Shown here one piece after another: positions 34,903 to 43,933 of a stretch of 64,000 nt of DNA. The notes beneath the pieces were generated by a model. That model saw only the letters and a program-made list of their open reading frames with translations. It did no database searches and was not told where the DNA came from. Position numbers and translations under genes: made by a program. The stretch spans positions 1 through 64,000 of the forward strand of contig NZ_JALLPO010000047.1 of NCBI RefSeq assembly GCF_023276435.1, read 5' to 3'. Source of the DNA: Sphaerisporangium perillae. GTDB taxonomy: Bacteria > Actinomycetota > Actinomycetes > Streptosporangiales > Streptosporangiaceae. Position 1 is the stretch's first letter, and the number at the start of each line of letters is the position of its first letter.

Positions 34903-35670
34903 GTGCCAGGTCCGGTCCAGTCCATCCAGCGTGGAGCCGCCATCCTGCGGCTTCTCGCCCGCAGCTCCGGCCGGCTCGGCGTCGGCGAGATCGCCACATC
35001 GCTCGGCCTGGCCCGGGGCACCGCCCACGGCCTGCTGCGCACCCTGCAGCTCGTCGGCTTCGTCGAGCAGGACGAGACCTCGGGCAAATACCAGCTCGGG
35101 GCGGCCCTGCTCCACCTCGGCACGAGCTACCTCGACGTCAACGAGCTCCGCTCGCGGGCGATCAACTGGGCCGACGCGCTCGCCGCGCGCAGCGGTGAGG
35201 CGGTGCGCATCGGCACCCTCCTCGACGGCCAGATCCTGGTCGTCCACCACGTGTTCCGTCCCGACGACACCCTGCAGACCCTCGACGTCGGCGCTCTGCT
35301 GCCCATGCACGCCACCGCGCTCGGCAAGGTGCTGCTGGCCTACGACGCCGCCACGACCGCCACACTCGCCGACGGCCCGTTGGAGGCCTACACCCGCCGC
35401 ACCATCGTGGCGCCGAAGATGCTGGCGCGCAGCCTGTCCGCCATCCGCGAGGTCGGCTGGGCCGTCGAGGTCGAGGAGATGACCATCGGCGAGGCCGGCG
35501 TCGCGGCGCCCATCCGGGGCCACGGCGGCCTGGTCGTCGGCTCCATCGGCATCTCCGGCGCCGTCGAGCGCGTCTGCGACTCCAAGGGCCAGCCGAAAGC
35601 CCCCCTGGTGACGTTCGTGCGCGACGCGGCGCGCGCGGTGTCCCGGGACCTCGGCGCCTCCCGCTGGTAA
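34903..35670 (+). CDS. IclR-family glycerol operon regulator (GylR type)
   Basis: This 255-residue IclR regulator has a winged-helix domain 'VQSIQRGAAILRLLARSSGR' with recognition region 'SLGLARGTAHGLLRTLQLVG'. A C-terminal effector-binding GAF-like domain follows, with 'PMHATALGKVLLAY' and 'GSIGISGAVERV'. By position between two glycerol operons it should be the GylR homologue, sensing glycerol-3-phosphate; effector identity is inference. The GTG at 34903 follows TAGCAT by seven bases and has no ribosome site, so the mRNA may be leaderless. The second glpK begins 33 bases downstream and is probably co-transcribed. Confidence 0.9.
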   Translation: MPGPVQSIQRGAAILRLLARSSGRLGVGEIATSLGLARGTAHGLLRTLQLVGFVEQDETSGKYQLGAALLHLGTSYLDVNELRSRAINWADALAARSGEAVRIGTLLDGQILVVHHVFRPDDTLQTLDVGALLPMHATALGKVLLAYDAATTATLADGPLEAYTRRTIVAPKMLARSLSAIREVGWAVEVEEMTIGEAGVAAPIRGHGGLVVGSIGISGAVERVCDSKGQPKAPLVTFVRDAARAVSRDLGASRW

Positions 35671-35703
35671 CCGACTACTTCACGTTTGTCGAGGTAAAAT
35701 GCC

Positions 35704-37212
35704 ATGGTCATGCGCTATGTGATGTCCATCGATCAGGGCACGACATCGACGCGGTGCATCATCTTCGACCACCGAGGTCGCCTGGTGTCGGTGACGCAGC
35801 GCGAACACCGCCAGCACTTCCCCCGGCCCGGATGGGTCGAGCACGACGCCGCCCAGATCTGGCGGAACCTGGAGCGCATCGCCCCCGAGGCCCTCACCCA
35901 GGCCGGGGTCGGCCTGGACCAGCTCGCGGCCATCGGCATCGCCAACCAGCGGGAGACCACCCTGATGTGGGACCGGCGGACCGGCGAACCCATCGGGCGG
36001 GCCATCGTCTGGCAGGACACCCGCACCGACACCCTGGTCGAGAAGTTCGCCGCCCGGCCCGAGGCCGCCATGGTGCAGGAACGCTGCGGGCTGCCGCTCG
36101 CCACGTACTTCTCCGCGCCGCGCATCCGCTGGCTGCTCGATCACCACCCCGGCCTGCGCGAGCGGGCCGAGCGGGGCGAGGTCCTGTTCGGGACCATGGA
36201 GAGCTGGCTCATCTGGAACCTCACCGGCGGCCCCGAGGGCGGCCTCCACCTCACCGACGTCACCAACGCCGGCCGCACCCTGCTGATGAACCTGGAGACC
36301 CTCGACTGGGACGACGATCTCCTGGACTTCTTCGGCGTCCCCCGCGCGATGCTGCCGCGGATCCGGCCCTCCGCCGAGACCTACGGCGTGGCGAGCCGGG
36401 TGCTGCCCGGCGTCCGCATCGCCGCCGCCCTCGGCGACCAGCAGGCCGCGCTGTTCGGGCAGACCTGCTTCGCGCCCGGCGAGGCCAAATGCACCTACGG
36501 CACCGGCAGCTTCCTCATGCTCAACACCGGCGCCGAGCCCGTCCGGTCCAGCCACGGGCTGCTCACCACCGTCGGTTACCAGGTCGGCGACGAACCCGCC
36601 GTGTACGCGCTGGAAGGGCCGATCGCCATCACCGGCGCCCTGGTGCAGTGGTTTCGCGACGGGCTCGGCCTGATCAGCAGCGCCCCGGAGATCGAGACCC
36701 TCGCCCGCACCGTGGAGGACAACGGCGGGTGCTACATCGTCCCCGCGTTCTCCGGGCTGTTCGCCCCCCACTGGCGCAGCGAGGCCCGCGGCATCATCGT
36801 CGGCCTCACCTCCTACATCACCAAGGGCCACCTCGCCCGCGCCGTGCTGGAGGCCACCGCGTGGCAGACCCGCGAGGTCGTCGACGCGATGAACGCCGAC
36901 TCCGGGCTGGAGCTGCGCACCTTGAAGGTCGACGGGGGCATGACCTCCGACAACCTCCTCATGCAGGACATCGCCGACGTCCTCAACGTGCCGGTCGTGC
37001 GGCCCATGGTCGCCGAGACCGTGTCCCTCGGGGCCGCGTACGCCGCCGGGCTGGCCGTCGGCTACTGGCCGGACCTGGAAGGGCTGCGCCGCAACTGGCA
37101 CCGCGCCGCCCAGTGGCTCCCGGCCATGGACCCCCGGCGCCGCGCCGAGGAGTACGACAACTGGCGCCGCGCCGTAGAACGGACCTTCGACTGGATCAAA
37201 CCCCACCCCTGA
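35704..37212 (+). CDS. glpK: Second glycerol kinase
   Basis: This 502-residue FGGY kinase has the same motif order as the other copy: '[18 protein letters not shown]', '[19 protein letters not shown]', '[16 protein letters not shown]', '[18 protein letters not shown]' and '[19 protein letters not shown]'. It is clearly diverged from the glpF-linked copy rather than a recent duplicate. The ATG at 35704 has GAGGT eight bases upstream. It follows the IclR regulator on the same strand and is insulated downstream by a hairpin. Substrates other than glycerol, such as a related polyol, cannot be excluded. Confidence 0.93.
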   Translation: MVMRYVMSIDQGTTSTRCIIFDHRGRLVSVTQREHRQHFPRPGWVEHDAAQIWRNLERIAPEALTQAGVGLDQLAAIGIANQRETTLMWDRRTGEPIGRAIVWQDTRTDTLVEKFAARPEAAMVQERCGLPLATYFSAPRIRWLLDHHPGLRERAERGEVLFGTMESWLIWNLTGGPEGGLHLTDVTNAGRTLLMNLETLDWDDDLLDFFGVPRAMLPRIRPSAETYGVASRVLPGVRIAAALGDQQAALFGQTCFAPGEAKCTYGTGSFLMLNTGAEPVRSSHGLLTTVGYQVGDEPAVYALEGPIAITGALVQWFRDGLGLISSAPEIETLARTVEDNGGCYIVPAFSGLFAPHWRSEARGIIVGLTSYITKGHLARAVLEATAWQTREVVDAMNADSGLELRTLKVDGGMTSDNLLMQDIADVLNVPVVRPMVAETVSLGAAYAAGLAVGYWPDLEGLRRNWHRAAQWLPAMDPRRRAEEYDNWRRAVERTFDWIKPHP

Positions 37213-37221
37213 CCTCCGCGC

Positions 37222-37258
37222 CGTATGCCGCCCGCCACGTGCGGGCGGACGGCATACG
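37222..37258. terminator. Bidirectional terminator, glpK2 / GH3
   Basis: CGTATGCCG (37222-37230) pairs with CGGCATACG (37250-37258) and inner CCCGC with GCGGG around loop CACGT. It lies between two convergent genes. Confidence 0.7.
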
Positions 37259-37325
37259 AGGCGGGCGGTGGCCTGCGCCGCTCACCGTGTGACGGCGAGC
37301 GGCGTACGAGAGGCGTTCCCGCCGG

Positions 37326-39992
37326 TCAGGTGAGCTCGGCGCAGGTGCGGGCGTCGGGGTCCTTGGCCCCGTTCGGCACCCAGCGGACGTTGGCGAAGGA
37401 CGCCGAGAAGGCTCCGTCGGTGTAGACGAGGAACGGCGTGTTGACGTTCTCGAAGTCCAGGCCGCCGGCGGCCAAGCAGGACACCGGGATCTTGACGGTG
37501 GCCTTGCTCCCGGCCGGCAGGTTCTGGAACAGCGACGTGGCCACCACCTCGGAGAAGCATGGGTACACGCAGTGCGCGCTGATCACGGTGCGGGCGGCCG
37601 GGGGCTGGTGGACGATGGTGTCGAACTCCAGGGCGGCGTCGGCGTTGAGGTAGCCGCGCAGGTCGCTGCCGCCCGCCGGGTCCTGCATGTAGATCTGCGC
37701 GGGCCCGGTGCCGGTCCAGGTCGCCTTGAGGCCGTCCTGCTGCACGTTGACGTCGGAGGGCACCACGTTGATCTCGGAGTGCGCCGCCTCGCCGTCGACC
37801 CCGATCTCGGTGCCGCCCCAGTTCTCGGCCGACCCGATGAAGCTCTTGTAGGGGGCGACGTCCGTCCGGTTGAAGATCTCCAGGTCCTCGGTCGCGGTGC
37901 CGCCGCCGCCCGTCGAGCCGCACCCGGTTTCGGGGGTGGTCTCGTCCAGCGTGCCGACCGATCCGGTCTGCCCGTAGCGCAGGCCGTAGCCGAGCGGGAA
38001 GAGCGGGTCGTAGCCCTCGTCGCCGGCGTTCAGCGGGGTCTGGCAGGCGCTCTTCGGCCAGGAGTACGACAGCTTGCCGGTGTACCCCTCACTCCTGTGC
38101 GAGCCGCGCACCAGCAGGTCGGCGACGCCGCCGCCCTCGGTGCCGGGCAGCCAGGCGGCGACGAAGGCGTCGGAGCGGTTGAGCTCCTTGTTGACCCACA
38201 GCGCGCGGCCGGCGACGTACACGGTCACCACGGGCGCGCCCTTGCCGCGGACCTTGTCCAGGACGGCGAGATCGGCCGGGTAGAGCTTGGCCGCCTCCAG
38301 GGAGCGACGTCCGAGGTCGCCGACGCCCTCGGCGTACGGAGTCTCGCCGATCACCGCGATGACCGCGTCGTAGGCGGAGGGGTCGACGCCGTCGGCCGTC
38401 TCGCTGAAGGTGACGTTGGCCGCGCCCAGGACCTCGCGCAGGCCGCCGAGGATGGTCGTGCCGTTCGGGAAGTCGGCGTTGGTGTTGCCGGTGCCCTGCC
38501 AGCTCAGGCTCCAGCCGCCGGTCTGGTTCTGCATGCTGTCGGCGCTCTTGCCGACGACGAGCACCTTGGAGCCGGTGGCGAGCGGCAGCACCTTGCCGTT
38601 GTTCTTGAGCAGGACCTGCGACTCGCGTACGGCCTTACGGGCGAGCGCCCTGGCCTGCAGCGCGTCGGCCGACCCCGCCTTGGCGCGCGCGGAAGGTTTC
38701 GGGGCGCTGAACACCCCGGCGCGCAGCTTCACGCGCAGGATGCGGGTCACCGCGTCGTCGATGCGCGCCATCGGGATCTCGCCGCTCTCGACCTGGGCGA
38801 TGGTGTTGGCGATGAACGCCTTCCAGTCGTTCGGCACCATGACGATGTCGATGCCTGCGTTGACGGCCCGCGCGCAGCTGGAGTTGGTGCACCCCGTGAC
38901 CTGGCCGATGCCGTTCCAGTCGGAGACGACGACGCCGTCGAAGCCGATCTTCTGCTTGAGGATGTCGGTGAGCGCGTGCTTGCTGCCGTGCATCTTGCCC
39001 TCGTTGATGCCGAGGTCGGCGTTCGTCCAGCTGTTGAACGACGCCATCACGGTCTGCGCCCCGGCCGCGAGCGCGCCGTAGTAGCCCTGCCCGTGAATGT
39101 TGATCATCTCGGCCTCGGAGGAGGGGTTGACCCCCTGGTCGGTGCCCTTCAGGGTGCCGCCGTCTCCGATGAAGTGCTTGGCGGTGGCGATGACGCCCTT
39201 CTCGCCGATGCCGCGCGGGTGGGTGCCCTGCAGGCCCCGGACCGCCTCGTAGCCGTAGGCGCGGGTGATGCGGGGATCCTCCGAGAAGCCTTCGTAGGTG
39301 CGGCCCCACCGGTCGTCGCGCACGACGGCCAGCGTGGGGGCGAAGGCCCAGTCCTGGCCGGTGGCGCGGATCTGCGTGGCCGTCGCCGCGCCGATGTCGC
39401 GGACCAGGCAGGGGTCGTGGGCGGCGCCGAGGCCGATGTTGTGCGGGAAGATCGTCGCACCGTAGACGTTGTTGTTGCCGTGCACGGCGTCGATGCCCCA
39501 GATGACCGGGATCTTGGTCCTGGTGCCGACGGAGGCCTGCCAGTACGCGTCGGCGAGATCGAGCCAGGCCTTCGGCGAGGCGTGCTTGTCACGGCCGGGC
39601 CAGGAGCCGCCGCCGTTGAGCACCGAGCCGATGCCGTACTGCGCGACCTCCTCGGGGGTGATGGCCGAGATCTCCGGCTGGGTCATCTGGCCGACCTTCT
39701 CGGCGAGGGTCATGCCGGCCAGGATCTCCGCCACCCGCTTCTCGTCCGCGGGGTTCTTCTTGATCCGGCTCTCGACCTTGGGCCAGTCGGCGAGCGTGGG
39801 CAGGGTCTTCTCGATGCGAGCGCAGCCGTGCTCGTCCATGGCGGGTTTCCCGATCACCGGCTGCCTGGCGCCCTTCGCGCTGTCGGCGCCCGCACTCGGA
39901 ACGCCGGTGGCGCCGCCGGCCAGGAGTGCCAGGCCCGCCAGCAGCGCCGTAGCGCGGCGGCGAGCACCTGATCGGACAGGAGGTCTGGTCAT
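37326..39992 (-). CDS. Secreted GH3 beta-glucosidase / exoglucanase
   Basis: This 888-residue GH3 enzyme cleaves terminal beta-glucose from cello- or other beta-glucans. It has a Tat/Sec-like signal ('RRRATALLAGLALLAGG'), then the (beta/alpha)8 domain with 'GIDAVHGNNNVYGATIFPHN', 'ATAKHFIGDGGT' and the nucleophile Asp358 in 'GVVVSDWNGIGQ'. The second alpha/beta domain contains 'LLKNNGKVLPL' and 'PGTEGGGVADLL'. The last ~160 residues look like an ExoP C-terminal beta-sandwich. The ATG at 39992 is chosen; a GTG at 40013 is possible. LacI-type palindromes lie upstream. The extracellular location fits the CBM2, AA10 and GH87 genes here. Confidence 0.93.
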   Translation of the reverse strand: MTRPPVRSGARRRATALLAGLALLAGGATGVPSAGADSAKGARQPVIGKPAMDEHGCARIEKTLPTLADWPKVESRIKKNPADEKRVAEILAGMTLAEKVGQMTQPEISAITPEEVAQYGIGSVLNGGGSWPGRDKHASPKAWLDLADAYWQASVGTRTKIPVIWGIDAVHGNNNVYGATIFPHNIGLGAAHDPCLVRDIGAATATQIRATGQDWAFAPTLAVVRDDRWGRTYEGFSEDPRITRAYGYEAVRGLQGTHPRGIGEKGVIATAKHFIGDGGTLKGTDQGVNPSSEAEMINIHGQGYYGALAAGAQTVMASFNSWTNADLGINEGKMHGSKHALTDILKQKIGFDGVVVSDWNGIGQVTGCTNSSCARAVNAGIDIVMVPNDWKAFIANTIAQVESGEIPMARIDDAVTRILRVKLRAGVFSAPKPSARAKAGSADALQARALARKAVRESQVLLKNNGKVLPLATGSKVLVVGKSADSMQNQTGGWSLSWQGTGNTNADFPNGTTILGGLREVLGAANVTFSETADGVDPSAYDAVIAVIGETPYAEGVGDLGRRSLEAAKLYPADLAVLDKVRGKGAPVVTVYVAGRALWVNKELNRSDAFVAAWLPGTEGGGVADLLVRGSHRSEGYTGKLSYSWPKSACQTPLNAGDEGYDPLFPLGYGLRYGQTGSVGTLDETTPETGCGSTGGGGTATEDLEIFNRTDVAPYKSFIGSAENWGGTEIGVDGEAAHSEINVVPSDVNVQQDGLKATWTGTGPAQIYMQDPAGGSDLRGYLNADAALEFDTIVHQPPAARTVISAHCVYPCFSEVVATSLFQNLPAGSKATVKIPVSCLAAGGLDFENVNTPFLVYTDGAFSASFANVRWVPNGAKDPDARTCAELT

Positions 39993-40093
39993 GAGCGTCC
40001 GTTCTCGATGCACTGCGCGGGTCGTGCACGGCCCCCCGCAGCCGCACTGGCCAGATCCTGACCCTGTGAGCGCGCCTCCGTCAATAGGGCGCT

Positions 40094-40103
40094 AGAGCGC
40101 TCT
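40094..40103. promoter_or_regulatory. LacI-type operator upstream of GH3
   Basis: AGAGCGCTCT is a perfect 10-bp palindrome with central GCGC, flanked on the minus strand by CCTGGG. It resembles the CebR-type operators (TGGGAGCGCTCCCA) of actinobacterial cellulase and beta-glucosidase genes and lies about 100 bp before the GH3 start. Confidence 0.55.
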
Positions 40104-40225
40104 CCCAGGGCGTTGCCGTACCGATGACCGGGGCACGAGCGGGCGGTCGGCGTCGATCACCCGTATGAACTGGAACGATGACCGCCGCCGACCGTGATCG
40201 CAGTCCGGGGCGACGGTTCGCCAAG

Positions 40226-40235
40226 AGAGCGCTTT
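40226..40235. promoter_or_regulatory. Second LacI-type palindrome
   Basis: AGAGCGCTTT, with the same central GCGC and a one-base break in symmetry, lies 132 bp from the first site, close to the end of the PH-domain gene. A looping pair or a second promoter is possible. Confidence 0.4.
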
Positions 40236-40256
40236 CCTGTACGGATCCGCGAGCGG

Positions 40257-40673
40257 TCAGGCCGGCCGGAGCCGGAACAGCTCCTCTGCCACCTGCACAC
40301 AGGAGACCCCGAGCTCGTGGGAGGAGAAGATGTGCAGGCTCTCGGCCGTCTCGATCTCCAGCAACTCCCAGCGCAGCCCGTACCGGGCGTTGCGGGCGAC
40401 CCTGATGTGCGCCACGCGCGGCCAGGGCACCCGCTCGCGCCGTGCGAGCCCGGTCACCATCGTCAGACCCCCCTCGTCGGCGGTGAGTCGCACCGGGGCC
40501 ACGACGTCACGAAGGGCGAACCCGGCCAGCAGGACGGCGGCGGCCGCGCACAGCAGCATGCCGCGCGGATCGCCGGAGACGGCGAAGGCGATGACGGCGA
40601 AGGCGGCCGCGGCGGCCCCCTTGAGGAGGATGAACTCGCGCCGCACCCGCCACTGCCGGAATGTGCCGGTCAT
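40257..40673 (-). CDS. PH-domain membrane protein
   Basis: This 138-residue protein starts with two adjacent hydrophobic segments ('AAAAAFAVIAFAV' and 'GMLLCAAAAVLLAGFAL', about 20-54). A small bacterial PH/bPH6-like beta domain follows ('RERVPWPRVAHIRVARNAR', 'WELLEIETAESLHIFSSHEL'), as in the actinobacterial low-molecular-weight antigen 6 family. Function is unknown. It follows the PDH-E1-like gene's end by 35 bases on the same strand and precedes the GH3 regulatory region. Confidence 0.78.
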   Translation of the reverse strand: MTGTFRQWRVRREFILLKGAAAAAFAVIAFAVSGDPRGMLLCAAAAVLLAGFALRDVVAPVRLTADEGGLTMVTGLARRERVPWPRVAHIRVARNARYGLRWELLEIETAESLHIFSSHELGVSCVQVAEELFRLRPA

Positions 40674-40708
40674 ACAAGAACGCTACCGCCCGATCGGGGA
40701 GCGGCGGC

Positions 40709-43096
40709 TCAGTCCACCAGGTCCAGGCAGGCCGCGACGATGGCGTCCGCGTCCAGCCCGTGGTGGCGGTACACGTCCTCGATGCTCCCCGACTGGCCGA
40801 ACCGGGTGACGCCGAGATGGGTCGCCGGCACCTGGTGGACGCCCGCGAGGAAGGCGAGCGTGTGCGGATGGCCGTCCACGACGGTCACGAGCGGGGTGGC
40901 ACGCCGCGTGGGGAAGACGCTGTCGAGGATCCAGGTGGGCGCGTCGCCGTGACCGCCCCGGCTCCGCAGGCCCTCGAACAGCAGCCCGGGACTGGTCGGG
41001 ACGACGACGTCCGCGCCGATGCCGAGCCCCGCCAGGCGGTCGGCCGCTGCGAGCGCCTCTGTCACGACCGCGCCCATCGCGGCGATCGTGACGGCGGGGC
41101 GGTCGTGCCGCCTGAGCGGGTAGGCCCCGGCGACGACCTGCCGCCGGCGCAGCTCACGGGCCGCGGGGTCGGCGGGCACGCCGGCCAGTCCCTGGTCGAC
41201 GGGACGGGTGGACAGCCGCAGGTAGGCCGACCGCCCGTCCGGCCTGCCGAGCCGCGCCAGCGCCGCCAGCAGGCACCACTCGAGGTCGATCGCGAACGCC
41301 GGCTCGTAACTCGTGCAGCCCGGCTGCTCGAGGCCGATGGACGGCGTCTTGATCGACTGGTGGGCTCCGCCCTCGGGACCGAGGCTGACCCCCGACGGCG
41401 TCCCGACCAGGATGGACTGCCCGCCGGCGTAGATGCCGAACGACCATGGTTCAAGGGCCCGCTCCACGAACGGGTCGTACAGCACCCCGATCGGCAGCAG
41501 GGGCCGCCCCCAGCGCGACCAGGTGGCGCCGAGCTCGCCGAGCAGCCCGACGAGGTTGGTCTCGGCGATCCCCAGTTCGATGTGCTGGCCGGTGGGCCCC
41601 TCGCGCCAGTGCAGGATGGTCTCGGCGTCGTCGTCGAACCAGTCGGGCCGCTCGGCGGTGGCCCAGACGCCCACCTTGTTGAGCCAGCCGCCGAGGTTGG
41701 TGCTGGAGGTGACGTCCGGGCTGACGGTGACGACGCGGCGGCCGACGCCCGGTGCCTGCCGGCTCAGGTCGAACAGGGTGCGCCCGAGAGCCGCCTGGGT
41801 GGTGGCGGTGCCGTGCGGGGTGCGGCCGAAGTCGGCGGGGACGTCGGGCACGCTCTCGGGCACCGGCGGCGTCCTGCGCAGCCGCCGTGCCGTGTCGGCG
41901 CAGCGCAGCGCGGCGCGGCCGCCCTCGGGGAACGGCGCCCACGGGTCGTCCGGGTCGGCCCCGACCCGGGCGGCGAGCGCGCGAAGCTGGTCGGCGGTCA
42001 GCAGCGAGGAGTGGTTCTGCGGGTGGCCCTCGGTCGCCAGGCCGTGGCCCTTGACGGTGTAGGCGAAGATCACGGTGGGGCGGGTGTCGTCGATCGCGTC
42101 GAACGCCTGCCGCAGGGCCGTCAGGTCGTGCCCGCCCAGGTTGCGGATGGCGGCGTGCAGCGTCGCGTCGTCCACGCCGTCCAGCAGCCGCGCGATGCTC
42201 TCCGCCTCTTGCTCGGCCGCCGCCGTGCCGGGGACCGACGGGGACGCGCCGGACAGGCGTGCGCGCAGCTCGGCGGGGCCGCAGCGCAGCAGCCGCTGGT
42301 ACTCGGGGTTGGACATCCGGTCGATGCGCGCCCGCAGCGCCTCGCCTCCCGGCCTGTTGAAGAGCTCCTCCAGCAGCCGGCCGTACTTGACGGTGAGCAC
42401 CTGCCAGCCGGCCGCGGCGAACATGCCCTGCAGCCGGGTGCCGCCCATGTTCGGGACCACCCGGTCCAGGGACTGGCGGTTGAAGTCGACGATCCAGACG
42501 ACCTCGCCCAGCTCGGCGACCTGCGGGTCGAGGATCGCCTCCCAGCAGGCGCCCTCGTCCAGCTCGGCGTCGCCGACCAGGGAGTACTGCCGCCCGGTGC
42601 CGGCCCCGCCGAAATGGGCCTCGACGTATCGGCGGGCCAGCGCGCCCCAGATCGGCGCGGTCGCGCCGATGCCGACCGAACCGGTGGAATAGTCGGCCGG
42701 GTCGGGGTCCTTGGTGCGGCTGGGGTAGCTCTGCAGGCCGCCGAAGGCGCGCAGCGTGGTGAGGTACGACGCGTCCAGCTCGCCGAGCAGGTGGTTGATG
42801 GCGTGCAGCACGGGCGAGGCGTGCGGCTTGACCGACACCCGGTCGTCCGCGGTCAGGGATGAGAACCACAGCGCCGTCATGATCGATACCATGGACGCGC
42901 TGGAGGCCTGGTGGCCGCCTACCTTGAGTCCCGACGGGTTGGGGCGCACCCTGTTGGCATGATCGATCATGGCCGTGGACAGCCACAGCACCCGCTGCTC
43001 GATCTCGCGCAGGACCGCCAGGTCCGCGGGCTCCGAGAGCTCCGCGAGGCCGGCGGTCGGAGCCGGAAGGGCCGCGAGGTCCGCCCTGTGGTTCAT
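40709..43096 (-). CDS. Pyruvate dehydrogenase E1-like / transketolase-like enzyme
   Basis: This 795-residue thiamin-diphosphate enzyme resembles homodimeric AceE, though shorter. The ThDP/Mg motif is 'GDAELDEGACWEAILDPQVA' ending 'IVDFNRQSLD'; earlier marks are 'PSGLKVGGHQASSASMVSIM' and 'ALWFSSLTADDRVSVKPHAS'. The pyrimidine-binding half has 'IELGIAETNLVGLLGELGAT' with the activating Glu, and a transketolase C-terminal domain follows. No E2 or E3 gene is nearby, so it may act on a different 2-keto acid or alone. The ATG at 43096 follows GGAGG by ten bases. The divergent Lrp/AsnC gene is its likely regulator. Confidence 0.82.
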   Translation of the reverse strand: MNHRADLAALPAPTAGLAELSEPADLAVLREIEQRVLWLSTAMIDHANRVRPNPSGLKVGGHQASSASMVSIMTALWFSSLTADDRVSVKPHASPVLHAINHLLGELDASYLTTLRAFGGLQSYPSRTKDPDPADYSTGSVGIGATAPIWGALARRYVEAHFGGAGTGRQYSLVGDAELDEGACWEAILDPQVAELGEVVWIVDFNRQSLDRVVPNMGGTRLQGMFAAAGWQVLTVKYGRLLEELFNRPGGEALRARIDRMSNPEYQRLLRCGPAELRARLSGASPSVPGTAAAEQEAESIARLLDGVDDATLHAAIRNLGGHDLTALRQAFDAIDDTRPTVIFAYTVKGHGLATEGHPQNHSSLLTADQLRALAARVGADPDDPWAPFPEGGRAALRCADTARRLRRTPPVPESVPDVPADFGRTPHGTATTQAALGRTLFDLSRQAPGVGRRVVTVSPDVTSSTNLGGWLNKVGVWATAERPDWFDDDAETILHWREGPTGQHIELGIAETNLVGLLGELGATWSRWGRPLLPIGVLYDPFVERALEPWSFGIYAGGQSILVGTPSGVSLGPEGGAHQSIKTPSIGLEQPGCTSYEPAFAIDLEWCLLAALARLGRPDGRSAYLRLSTRPVDQGLAGVPADPAARELRRRQVVAGAYPLRRHDRPAVTIAAMGAVVTEALAAADRLAGLGIGADVVVPTSPGLLFEGLRSRGGHGDAPTWILDSVFPTRRATPLVTVVDGHPHTLAFLAGVHQVPATHLGVTRFGQSGSIEDVYRHHGLDADAIVAACLDLVD

Positions 43097-43174
43097 CGGA
43101 TACCCGCCTCCAGCAGACGTCGGCCGTCGCCCATTGAGCACATTGCTGAGCCATGCTGACCACGGGCGGCTCGT

Positions 43175-43203
43175 ATGCGCAAGCGCATCTTGCTTAAGTA
43201 AGC
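43175..43203. promoter_or_regulatory. Twin palindromes, Lrp/E1 divergent region
   Basis: ATGCGC-AA-GCGCAT (43175-43188) and GCTTA-AG-TAAGC (43192-43203) are two perfect inverted repeats three bases apart between the divergent E1-like and Lrp genes. They are good candidate sites for the Lrp/AsnC protein. Confidence 0.5.
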
Positions 43204-43248
43204 TTCATGCACGGTTTTGTAGGGGTCACCCCAGGAAGGTGAGGCAGT

Positions 43249-43791
43249 ATGCGCAGCTCGGGGACGCTCGACCGGGTCGACGCGCGCCTGCTGCTCGCAC
43301 TGATCGACAGCCCGCGGGCCACCGTGCTCGCGCTGGCCGAGCAGGTGGGCCTGTCCCGCAACACCGTGCAGGCGAGGCTCGCCCGGCTGGAGGAACGCGG
43401 GGTGCTGGCGGCGTTCGAACGGTCCCTGGATCCGGAGATCCTCGGCTACCGGCTGACGGCGTACATCACGGTGCGAGTCGACCAGCACCTGCTCGGCGCG
43501 GTGTCGGACGGCCTGGCCGGCATCCCGGAGGTCATCGAGGTCCTCGGGATCAGCGGCGGGGACGCCGACCTGCTGGTGCGGGTCGCCGCGCGGGACGCGG
43601 ACGACCTCTACCGGGTGGCCGGCCGCATCCTGGCCACGCCGGGGGTGGAGCGCACCACCACCGCGCTCGCCATGCGGACCCTGGTGGGCCACCGGGTCAC
43701 TCCCCTCCTGCGGCGCGCCGCCTCCGCCGAGGACCGTCCGGCCGCGCGGCCCGGCACCCGGGACCGAGCGGCCCCGGACGCTACTCCTTGA
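43249..43791 (+). CDS. Lrp/AsnC-family regulator
   Basis: This 180-residue regulator has the AsnC-type HTH 'LDRVDARLLLALIDSPRATV' followed by 'LAEQVGLSRNTVQARLARLE', and then the RAM ligand-binding domain ('TAYITVRVDQHLLGAVSDGL', 'GDADLLVRVAARDADDLY'). Lrp-type proteins bind amino or keto acids. The ATG at 43249 has AGGTGAGG seven bases upstream. It is divergent from the E1-like enzyme, with twin palindromes in between. The last ~30 residues are a low-complexity Arg/Ala/Pro tail. Confidence 0.9.
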   Translation: MRSSGTLDRVDARLLLALIDSPRATVLALAEQVGLSRNTVQARLARLEERGVLAAFERSLDPEILGYRLTAYITVRVDQHLLGAVSDGLAGIPEVIEVLGISGGDADLLVRVAARDADDLYRVAGRILATPGVERTTTALAMRTLVGHRVTPLLRRAASAEDRPAARPGTRDRAAPDATP

Positions 43792-43933
43792 CGGCTACAC
43801 GCTCAGCGGGCTGGGGGGCCTCGTGATATGTCATGTCATGCACCGTCTCTGGGTCGACGTCCTACCGCGCTCTCCGATCGCGGCTGCCCCGGCGCCGAGG
43901 CGGCAAACGCGATCCGAACCCTGGGAGGAAGCC

